Origin: a candidate division WWE3 bacterium
GTDB taxonomy: Bacteria; Patescibacteriota; WWE3; UBA101185; UBA10185
Length of the DNA stretch: 5,401 nucleotides
Reading direction: 5' to 3'
Assembly: GCA_020427865.1 (NCBI GenBank)
Contig: JAGQNX010000083.1
Coordinates: forward strand, 1-5,401
Shown: positions 1 to 5,401 of the stretch, in pieces
Layout: every line of letters starts with the position of its first letter
Numbering within the stretch: position 1 is the stretch's first letter
Notes under the pieces: model-generated
The model's database searches: none
Seen by the model: the letters and a program-made list of their open reading frames with translations, nothing else
Told to the model about the DNA's origin: nothing
Made by a program: the position numbers and the translations under genes

Positions 1-62
1 CCATAGAAATTGCCGAGCCTATTGAGGATTCCCTAGACATTGATTGGTGGGTTGTTAATTAA
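1..62 (+). CDS. 3' end of an unidentified upstream gene (partial)
   Basis: Reading from base 3, one plus-strand frame stays open to a TAA at 60-62 and would encode the C-terminal 19 residues IEIAEPIEDSLDIDWWVVN. The other two plus-strand frames hit stops within the first 30 bases (TAG at 4, TGA at 23). The tail is acidic and ends in Trp-Trp-Val-Val-Asn. That fits a soluble protein terminus but is too short to identify a family. If real, this gene runs in the same direction as the PBP gene and ends 30 bases before its ATG. The PBP gene seems to have its own promoter in that gap, so the two need not be co-transcribed. The stretch could also be non-coding by chance. Confidence 0.5.
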   Translation, partial: IEIAEPIEDSLDIDWWVVN

Positions 63-77
63 TTTAAAGTGCAGTTT

Positions 78-86
78 TGCTATAAT
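78..86 (+). promoter_or_regulatory. Extended -10 promoter element for the PBP gene
   Basis: Bases 78-86 read TGCTATAAT, a perfect match to the extended -10 consensus TGnTATAAT. No good -35 box sits 16-18 bases upstream; the closest TTG-type hexamer, TTGTTA at 52-57, is too far away. An extended -10 can work without a strong -35. Transcription normally starts about 6-8 bases after the hexamer, which places the start at about 92-94, on or next to the ATG at 93. The mRNA would then be leaderless. The element match is seen directly; the start site is inferred. Confidence 0.65.
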
Positions 87-92
87 AATGCA

Positions 93-2834
93 ATGCTAAA
101 AGCAAAAATAAGCAATGGTATTGCAGATCTTAAGGGTAAAGCTAGTGATATTAAAGACATAGCATACATGGCTTATACTAAACGCACAAATAAATCTAGA
201 AGGGCTTCCTATACTCGTAGAACTATTAGAAAAAGTTCTGGTGATACTAGTTCTGCAACCTTCGAAAAAAACAAAAAACTTATTGTTCTTACATATTTAG
301 CTACCTTTGTATTAATTGGTGAGATACTTGGTTTTATACTTATAATGGGTATATTTGTATTTTTTGCACGTGACCTCCCAAACCCCAATCAGTTATTAAT
401 AAGAGAACAAGAGCTTTCCTCTAAAATTTTAGACCGTAATGGTAAGTCTATTTATGAAGTATTTGGAGAAAAGAATCGTGTGCTTATAACTGTAGATCAA
501 GTTGCACCTGCACTAAAGCACGCAACCTTAGCCACAGAGGATTCCAGCTTTTATTTACATAGTGGTGTTGATTACTTAGGTATGTTGCGCGCTGTTAAAA
601 ACACTATCCTTGGTCAGGGTCTTCAAGGTGGTTCTACCATTACACAACAGGTTGTTAAAAATGCATTGTTAACCCAAGACCGTACAATAACACGTAAAAT
701 AAAAGAATTTATATTATCTCAACAACTAGAGGCTACTTACACTAAAGATGAGATTATTCAAATGTATTTAAATGAAACACCTTATGGGGGTCAAAATTAC
801 GGAGCACTTACTGCATCCAAAGCGTATTTTGATAAATTACCAAGCGAACTTACTATTGCAGAGGCAGCATATATGGCGGGGTTACCTCAATCCCCTAGTA
901 GATATTCTTATTTTAGTTCTGACCCAACTGCAGGTTTAGAAAGAAAAAATTATGTCCTATATTTAATGAACGAGCGTGGTTGGATAGATTCTGACGGTAA
1001 ACGTCATTATTTAAGTGACGAAGAATATGAGACTGCACTTAAAGAAGAGCTACAATTTAAGCGAGGTGCAACTTCTTTTGAAGCTCCTCATTTTGTATTT
1101 TTTGTAAAAGAACAATTAGCTGAAAGATTTGGGGAAGAATTTGTAGAACAAGCTGGCTTAGAGGTTACAACTACACTAGATATCGAAGCTCAAAATCTTG
1201 CTCAGCAAATTGTGTCGGAAGAGCTGGATGGAATGTACAGATACACCGTAGGTAATGGTGCTTTAGTTGCTACTGATCCCCGAACAGGTCAAATAATTGC
1301 TATGGTTGGATCTAAAGATTATTTTGGTGAAAGTTATCCCGAGGGTTGTACTAGTGGTATTACTGGTGAAAATAGTTGTATATTCGAGCCTAATTTAAAT
1401 GTTGCCGTTGCCCGTAGACAACCTGGATCCTCTATAAAACCTATTACTTACATAACTATGTTAGAGCAAGGATATCCTGCTTCTTACCCATTTTTAGATG
1501 TGCCTACAACCTTTAAAGGTGAAGACACTAACTACGAAGACTATAATCCAAAAAACTATGATGGACGTTATCGAGGTGTTATATCTTTACGTAAATCTCT
1601 TGCAAATTCGTTGAACATTCCTGCAGTGAAAGCAGTAAAAATTGTGGGCATTGATTCTATGCTAGACACTGCACAAAGACTTGGATTAACTACATTTGAA
1701 GATCGTTCTCGTTTAGGTTTATCTGTAACTTTAGGTGGTGCTGAGACTAAATTACTAGAGATGACTAATGCTTTTGGTACATTCGGTAATGCTGGTCTAT
1801 ATCACAAGCCTACTTCGATTTTAGAAGTCAAAGACGCACATGGAAATGTCATTTATAAATGGCAAGATGATGGCGGCAAACGTGCTGTATCGGCTGAAGC
1901 CGCTTATATAATGTCTGATATTTTGTCGGATGATGGTGCTAGATCTGATGTGTTTGGTTTTGGAAGCTTATTAAATATTCCGGGGCATGATGTTGCTGTA
2001 AAAACAGGTACAACAGACGACAAGCGTGATAACTATGCTGTTGGATACACTAAGGATATTGCAACTGGCGTTTGGATTGGTAATAACAACAACGAAGCTA
2101 TGAGCCCTTTTGTTGAATCTGGAGTTTCGGGCGCTACTCCTATTTGGCATAGATTTATGAAAGAATACCTCGCCCTAAAAGAATTACCTCGTGATGATTT
2201 TGTAGCTCCTGAAGGTGTTCATAAAATTACCATAGATGAACTTACAGGGGCACTTCCTTATAGGGATCGTCCTACACGAGATGAGTGGTTTATAAAAGGT
2301 AACGAACCTACCGCACCAAGTCCTTGGTATCAGCATTTAGAAATTTGTAAAAAAGATGGTTTAATTGCAAATGATTCTTGTAAAAAAGCCGATGAGACAG
2401 ACGTAAAAACCTTTATAAAAGTTACTGCAGAGCGTTCCGAATGGCAAGATGATGTGGACTTTTGGGTTGGTGAACACTATAAAGACGATGACTCGTACTT
2501 TCCTCCTACAGCTATTTCTGGCTTGGAGTTTGATGATAAAGGTAGTGTTAAGAAAAATACTGAGCCAAAAGTTAGCTTTACTGGACTAAGTGATGGTGAT
2601 GAAGTGCCTTTAGACTTTAGATTAAATGTCGAAGTTTCGAGTCCTAATGACATAAATGAGGTTAGAATATATCGTGATGGTGATAAGGTTACAGAGGATG
2701 GTTCAGCCCCTTACGGATACAATTTTAATTTTGAATTTTCTCAAATCGGTACTCATGAATTTTCTGCAATAGCTGAAGATGAAGATGGTCGTGAAGGCCG
2801 TAAAACTATTAAACTTAAAGTAGTTGGTGACTAA
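93..2834 (+). CDS. Class A penicillin-binding protein (bifunctional peptidoglycan glycosyltransferase/transpeptidase, PBP1a type)
   Basis: This membrane-anchored enzyme polymerises lipid II into glycan strands and cross-links the stem peptides outside the membrane. Positions are for the 913-residue form starting at ATG 93. Residues 1-62 are a Lys/Arg-rich cytoplasmic tail and about 63-92 a single transmembrane helix. The GT51 domain follows, with EDSSFYLHSG at 149-158 (catalytic Glu149), GGSTITQQ at 179-186, RKIKE at 201-205 (second Glu205), KDEIIQMYLN from 218 and AEAAYMAGLPQSP at 256-268. The transpeptidase has SSIK at 446-449 (nucleophile Ser446), SLN at 506-508 and KTGT at 637-640, so all catalytic motifs are intact. 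Residues 823-913 look like a bacterial Ig-like beta-sandwich (PYG...GTHEFSAIAEDEDG). The only four cysteines form two close extracellular pairs, 419/429 and 752/763. An in-frame GTG at 69 would add eight residues, but its codons run through the TATAAT box, so I prefer ATG 93. Neither start has a Shine-Dalgarno sequence. Confidence 0.96.
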   Translation: MLKAKISNGIADLKGKASDIKDIAYMAYTKRTNKSRRASYTRRTIRKSSGDTSSATFEKNKKLIVLTYLATFVLIGEILGFILIMGIFVFFARDLPNPNQLLIREQELSSKILDRNGKSIYEVFGEKNRVLITVDQVAPALKHATLATEDSSFYLHSGVDYLGMLRAVKNTILGQGLQGGSTITQQVVKNALLTQDRTITRKIKEFILSQQLEATYTKDEIIQMYLNETPYGGQNYGALTASKAYFDKLPSELTIAEAAYMAGLPQSPSRYSYFSSDPTAGLERKNYVLYLMNERGWIDSDGKRHYLSDEEYETALKEELQFKRGATSFEAPHFVFFVKEQLAERFGEEFVEQAGLEVTTTLDIEAQNLAQQIVSEELDGMYRYTVGNGALVATDPRTGQIIAMVGSKDYFGESYPEGCTSGITGENSCIFEPNLNVAVARRQPGSSIKPITYITMLEQGYPASYPFLDVPTTFKGEDTNYEDYNPKNYDGRYRGVISLRKSLANSLNIPAVKAVKIVGIDSMLDTAQRLGLTTFEDRSRLGLSVTLGGAETKLLEMTNAFGTFGNAGLYHKPTSILEVKDAHGNVIYKWQDDGGKRAVSAEAAYIMSDILSDDGARSDVFGFGSLLNIPGHDVAVKTGTTDDKRDNYAVGYTKDIATGVWIGNNNNEAMSPFVESGVSGATPIWHRFMKEYLALKELPRDDFVAPEGVHKITIDELTGALPYRDRPTRDEWFIKGNEPTAPSPWYQHLEICKKDGLIANDSCKKADETDVKTFIKVTAERSEWQDDVDFWVGEHYKDDDSYFPPTAISGLEFDDKGSVKKNTEPKVSFTGLSDGDEVPLDFRLNVEVSSPNDINEVRIYRDGDKVTEDGSAPYGYNFNFEFSQIGTHEFSAIAEDEDGREGRKTIKLKVVGD

Positions 2835-2863
2835 ACTAATAGGTATCTAATTCTATAATAAGG
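2835..2863. other. 29-base convergent intergenic junction
   Basis: This gap separates the stop codons of the PBP gene (plus) and pheT (minus), which face each other. It is AT-rich and holds no GC-rich hairpin followed by a T-run on either strand. The only dyad is a 6-bp one, AGGTTA at 2861-2866 with TAACCT at 2876-2881, which overlaps the end of pheT and has no T-tract after it in either direction. Transcripts may therefore run into the opposite gene or end by another mechanism. Confidence 0.6.
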
Positions 2864-4804
2864 TTACTCTGTTTTTAACCTGCCACCATATGATGCTAGT
2901 GTTGTTAGCACCTTATTTCGGACTTGTGTTATCTTTTCGGTAGTTAGAGACTCTTCCTCTGTAGATGTAATTTCGATTTTAAACAATATCGTGTTTTCAT
3001 AGATTTCGTCTTCCAGTACAAACACACTTTTTATATTGTCTAAATTGTTTAAAGCCAAGATTACTGTTCCTAAACTTTCGGGTATTTGCTCAAATTGAAT
3101 TGCTAAATCCTGAGATGTTACAGTAGCTACTTTATACCTAGCTCTGTCCAGTGTTTGTGCTTTGTTTACTAAACTTTCAGTATATAATTTAAAGCCGTAA
3201 GTTTTTAGTTCGCCTACACGCTCCCCTTCTACTTTTATATCGTATGCTGCTGTGTTTTTTACAACTTCTAGGGAGTTAATACCTAAATCTTTAAAAAGTG
3301 TATATAAAACTTTTCTTGTCTCTGCACTGGTCTGTTGTGCTGTACTTTTTGGAGGCACTAAAACTTGTAAGACTCTATCTTCTCTAAATTTATCTAATCC
3401 GCTACCTTGTTCTAACATTAAATATTCTTTACCAATTTCAAAGATATTAATATTTTGCACATTATGTTTTTTATATGTTTCTAAAACAGTTTTTAAGGTT
3501 TCTTCAATGCTAGTTCTTAGGGCACTCTTTTCTGATGTTAAAGCATTTTGTAGTACTATTTGAGAATTATTTGAAGCGTCCATTTCTACAAGAGGTTCTG
3601 TAATATGTTCATGTAATCCTTGTGCTACTAGCTCATTTCGCAATGTTTCTTCCATAAAAAAAACTTTTGGAGTTACTTCTTTTGGAGGTGCCCCATGTAT
3701 AGGTTTAAGAGGTATATTTGCGTAGTTTTGAAGTCTTAAGACATCTGCAACAAGGTCGTCTTCTACTTCTACATCTGTCCTAAAATATGGGACTTTAACC
3801 GTTAGCTTTTCTGCAGTTTCATCTACTGTTTCGTATCCTATTGCATTTAAAATACGCTTTATAGATTCCATTTCTACTTTGAATCCTGCTATTTTTTCTG
3901 TACGAGCTAGCGTTATTGTTTTTTCTTTTAATTCCCACGGAGTAGGATAATAATCATAATTTTCGTAGCATTCCCCTCCTGCTAACTCCAAAATTAGCTG
4001 AGTTGCACGTTCTATAGCTATCTTATTTGCTTGAGGGTGTAAGAATTTATCATATCTTAATACGGTCTCATTTTGTATTTTTAGTCTTCTAGATGATTTA
4101 CGTATACTTACTTGATTATAGGTTCCACTGTCTAACACAATTTGAGTTGTAGTTGAGTCAACGCCTGTTTCTTTACCTCCCACGATTCCTCCAATACATG
4201 TGGGTACATCACTTTGAGTTAATACAAATGTTTGTGGGTCTAATTTTACGTTTTCGCCTAGCAGTGTCACTATTGATTCGTCCGGTTTGGCATATCTAAA
4301 GACAATTTCTTTAGATCGCATTTTGTTAATATCTTGTGCGTGCATTGGTTGCCCTAACTCAATCATTACATAGTTTGTTATATCCACTATGTTATTCTTA
4401 CTAGGCATTCCATATGCTGCAAGGCGTGTTTTTAACCAGTTTGGAGACTCTTTAACTGTAATATTTTTAAATATTCGTGTATAAAATCTGTGCACGTCTG
4501 TCGTACAGTCTTTTACTTCTATTTTAATTTTTTCATTATCTGGCAATGCCTTTGGTGTTCCTGTATTAAGCTGTGGATAGAGCAATTGTGTGTTTTCGAA
4601 AGCTGCCAAGTCCCTTGCACATCCCAAAATGCCCAACCAGTCGGAACGGTCCATTCTATGTTCTAAGTCCAATACTTCTTGACCGTCTACAGTTGCAATA
4701 GGTCTATCTAGCATTAAACCTAATGCTGTAAAACTTGTTGCAAGCTCTTTAGCAGACTTGTTCGTATTTACATATTGTTTTAACCATTCAACTGGAACAA
4801 TCAT
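2864..4804 (-). CDS. pheT: Phenylalanyl-tRNA synthetase beta subunit, short form lacking the N-terminal tRNA-binding (EMAP II-like) domain
   Basis: This is the beta subunit of the cytoplasmic (alpha-beta)2 enzyme that charges tRNA-Phe. The 646 residues compare with about 800 in typical bacterial PheT. The start (MIVPVEWLKQYV) aligns with E. coli PheT, but residues 1-40 lead straight into the region around HRMDRSDWLGILGCARD (49-65), so the roughly 110-residue OB-fold tRNA-binding domain is absent. The B3/B4 editing domain spans about 105-280, with VDITNYVMIELGQPMHA at 140-156 and GGIVGG at 205-210. B5 is about 292-365, with TDVEVEDDLVADV matching the acidic B5 helix. A catalytic-like non-catalytic domain covers about 375-555, and a divergent FDX-ACB domain about 556-646 (SQDLAIQFEQIPES equivalent to the RRDIAVVV strand). 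Several editing-site residues differ from E. coli. The ATG lies 3 bases after the stop of the preceding small gene and has no Shine-Dalgarno, so reinitiation by translational coupling is likely. Confidence 0.96.
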   Translation of the reverse strand: MIVPVEWLKQYVNTNKSAKELATSFTALGLMLDRPIATVDGQEVLDLEHRMDRSDWLGILGCARDLAAFENTQLLYPQLNTGTPKALPDNEKIKIEVKDCTTDVHRFYTRIFKNITVKESPNWLKTRLAAYGMPSKNNIVDITNYVMIELGQPMHAQDINKMRSKEIVFRYAKPDESIVTLLGENVKLDPQTFVLTQSDVPTCIGGIVGGKETGVDSTTTQIVLDSGTYNQVSIRKSSRRLKIQNETVLRYDKFLHPQANKIAIERATQLILELAGGECYENYDYYPTPWELKEKTITLARTEKIAGFKVEMESIKRILNAIGYETVDETAEKLTVKVPYFRTDVEVEDDLVADVLRLQNYANIPLKPIHGAPPKEVTPKVFFMEETLRNELVAQGLHEHITEPLVEMDASNNSQIVLQNALTSEKSALRTSIEETLKTVLETYKKHNVQNINIFEIGKEYLMLEQGSGLDKFREDRVLQVLVPPKSTAQQTSAETRKVLYTLFKDLGINSLEVVKNTAAYDIKVEGERVGELKTYGFKLYTESLVNKAQTLDRARYKVATVTSQDLAIQFEQIPESLGTVILALNNLDNIKSVFVLEDEIYENTILFKIEITSTEEESLTTEKITQVRNKVLTTLASYGGRLKTE

Positions 4805-4807
4805 AAT

Positions 4808-5047
4808 TTACTTTTTGGCAGGTGTTGTGGTTGTTTTAGGATTTACTTCTTCTAAATTTCCAAAACAAAGATACCAAAGATTTACTCCATGGCAGCTCAG
4901 TTTATCCTTAGTTTCTAAGTAGTCTCCTCTAAAATACATTTTGGCTTCTCCACCTAGTGTAGCTAGGTTAGATACTCCAATTAAAATGCGTCCAGCCATT
5001 AAAACAACTAACGCAACTATTACTATAACTGTGGTTTGTCTAAACAT
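4808..5047 (-). CDS. Small single-pass membrane protein of unknown function, located between pheS and pheT
   Basis: I do not recognise this 79-residue protein. A hydrophobic helix spans about residues 5-25 (TTVIVIVALVVLMAGRILIGV), followed by a polar segment with Lys36 and Arg40. Next comes a CHGVNLWYLC stretch (Cys52 and Cys61, with His53), then a Thr/Pro/Lys-rich tail ending in TTTTPAKK. The start is well supported: ATG 5047-5045 is preceded by AGGAGGT (5061-5055) with a 7-base spacer. The same frame is open further upstream to 5158, but that part only overlaps pheS codons and is judged not translated. The gene overlaps the pheS stop by 8 bases and ends 3 bases before pheT, so it is embedded in the synthetase operon. 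It could be a membrane tether, an unrelated passenger, or mainly a translational coupler; nothing in the sequence decides this. The cysteine pair could form a disulfide if extracellular, or bind metal with the histidine if cytoplasmic. Confidence 0.8.
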   Translation of the reverse strand: MFRQTTVIVIVALVVLMAGRILIGVSNLATLGGEAKMYFRGDYLETKDKLSCHGVNLWYLCFGNLEEVNPKTTTTPAKK

Positions 5048-5401
5048 AAACAATACCTCCTCCGTATAATTTTCTAAGATCAGCGATTTTAAACCGCTGC
5101 ATAACAATTCTATCAAGTCCCATTCCAAAAGCGAATCCTGTATAAATTTCTGGGTCAATTCCGCACATTTTTAGGGTGTTGTAATGAATCATTCCACAAC
5201 CTAACATTTCTATCCATCCTCTATATTTACATACGCTACAACCCTCGCCTTTGCAAAATTTACATTGCATATCGACACCTGCACCTGGTGAGACTTCCGG
5301 ATAATATTTATATCTAAAACGCAGCACTACATCGTCTCCAAATAAAAATCTGTGAAACTGATCTAGTGTGTGAAACATATTTTGAATAGTGATTCCTTTG
5401 T
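5040..5401 (-). CDS. pheS: Phenylalanyl-tRNA synthetase alpha subunit, C-terminal part (5' end beyond the window)
   Basis: This is the catalytic class II subunit of phenylalanyl-tRNA synthetase. About 119 C-terminal residues are present. The frame is open to the window edge (KGITIQN before MFHTLDQF, matching the region before LKG in other PheS), so the methionine at 5378 is internal. RFRYKYYPEVSPGAGVD (5318-5268) aligns without gaps to the substrate-pocket strand of E. coli (RFRPSFFPFTEPSAEVD). A CxxC-x4-CxxC knuckle follows (5264-5229), then GWIEMLGCGMIH. Class II motif 3 is GFAFGMGLDR (5138-5109), with the motif-3 Arg and the pocket Ala of GFAFG both retained. The C-terminus ends LRKLYGGGIVYV, where many homologues have a longer DLRFLKQF-type tail. 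The first aromatic of the FPF motif is Tyr and the second is Glu. The stop TAG overlaps the next gene, and pheT lies downstream in the same operon. Confidence 0.95.
   Translation of the reverse strand, partial: KGITIQNMFHTLDQFHRFLFGDDVVLRFRYKYYPEVSPGAGVDMQCKFCKGEGCSVCKYRGWIEMLGCGMIHYNTLKMCGIDPEIYTGFAFGMGLDRIVMQRFKIADLRKLYGGGIVYV
5055..5061 (-). promoter_or_regulatory. Perfect Shine-Dalgarno AGGAGGT inside the 3' end of pheS
   Basis: The minus strand reads AGGAGGT, fully complementary to the usual anti-Shine-Dalgarno tail of 16S rRNA, 7 bases before ATG 5047. It is made by the codons GGA GGA GGT, the Gly-Gly-Gly near the PheS C-terminus. It fixes the start of the 79-residue membrane protein and argues that this small gene is really translated. 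Confidence 0.85.

Noticed and set aside
69..92. GTG at 69 as the start of the PBP gene, adding eight residues (MQFCYNNA)
   Set aside because: The added codons lie across a perfect TGnTATAAT promoter element, there is no Shine-Dalgarno before the GTG, and the ATG at 93 fits the expected basic N-terminal tail.
88..99. A tiny ATG CAA TGC TAA leader ORF overlapping the PBP start
   Set aside because: At three codons, lacking a Shine-Dalgarno and probably upstream of the transcription start, it is most simply chance.
2861..2881. Inverted repeat AGGTTA...TAACCT with a 9-base loop as a terminator
   Set aside because: The stem is only 6 bp and AT-rich, and no T-tract follows it on either strand. The T-run lies inside the loop.
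3252..3563. A 103-codon plus-strand open frame opposite pheT
   Set aside because: It lies fully antisense to well-conserved pheT codons, has no recognisable domain or Shine-Dalgarno, and its Ser/Leu/Phe-rich composition is what antisense AT-rich coding gives.
5048..5158. A longer 116-residue version of the small membrane protein starting at 5158
   Set aside because: The extra 37 codons lie entirely in another frame of pheS. The perfect AGGAGGT is placed 7 bases before the internal ATG at 5047, directly ahead of the hydrophobic helix.
5376..5378. Methionine at 5378 as a true start of a short PheS C-terminal protein
   Set aside because: The frame is open to the window edge and the upstream residues KGITIQN match normal PheS sequence, so the gene is simply cut by the window.

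Overview
The window is a compact, AT-rich piece of bacterial chromosome with two convergent transcription units and almost no intergenic space. Features that point to a Patescibacteria/Candidate Phyla Radiation-type organism are: low GC; a short 646-residue PheT without the usual tRNA-binding domain; a PheS with a four-cysteine insertion; a bifunctional class A PBP with a very basic cytoplasmic tail and an Ig-like C-terminus; and an extended -10 promoter that appears to give a leaderless mRNA. This placement is an inference from protein features, and I cannot name the phylum more finely. Long ORFs read through with the standard code and TGG is used for Trp. No internal TGA is needed, so this does not look like a TGA=Gly lineage (SR1/Gracilibacteria).

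Layout. 1-62 (+): the probable 3' tail of an unknown gene. 63-92: a 30-base gap whose right end carries a consensus extended -10 element. 93-2834 (+): a class A penicillin-binding protein with glycosyltransferase 51, transpeptidase and C-terminal Ig-like regions. 2835-2863: a 29-base convergent junction without a convincing terminator. On the minus strand, reading from the right edge leftward: pheS (3' part only, 5401-5040), a 79-residue single-pass membrane protein of unknown function (5047-4808), and pheT (4804-2864).

The minus-strand genes form a tightly packed operon. The pheS stop overlaps the start of the small gene by 8 bases. That start has a perfect AGGAGGT Shine-Dalgarno sequence, built from the Gly-Gly-Gly codons at the end of pheS. 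The small gene stops 3 bases before the pheT ATG, which has no Shine-Dalgarno of its own. Together pheS and pheT would make the (alpha-beta)2 phenylalanyl-tRNA synthetase. The small membrane protein separating them is the least expected element here.

The most interesting points are that interposed membrane-protein gene, a synthetase that is altered in three places (substrate pocket, editing site, tRNA-binding domain), and the likely leaderless PBP transcript. No RNA genes, CRISPR arrays, mobile elements or notable repeats were seen.
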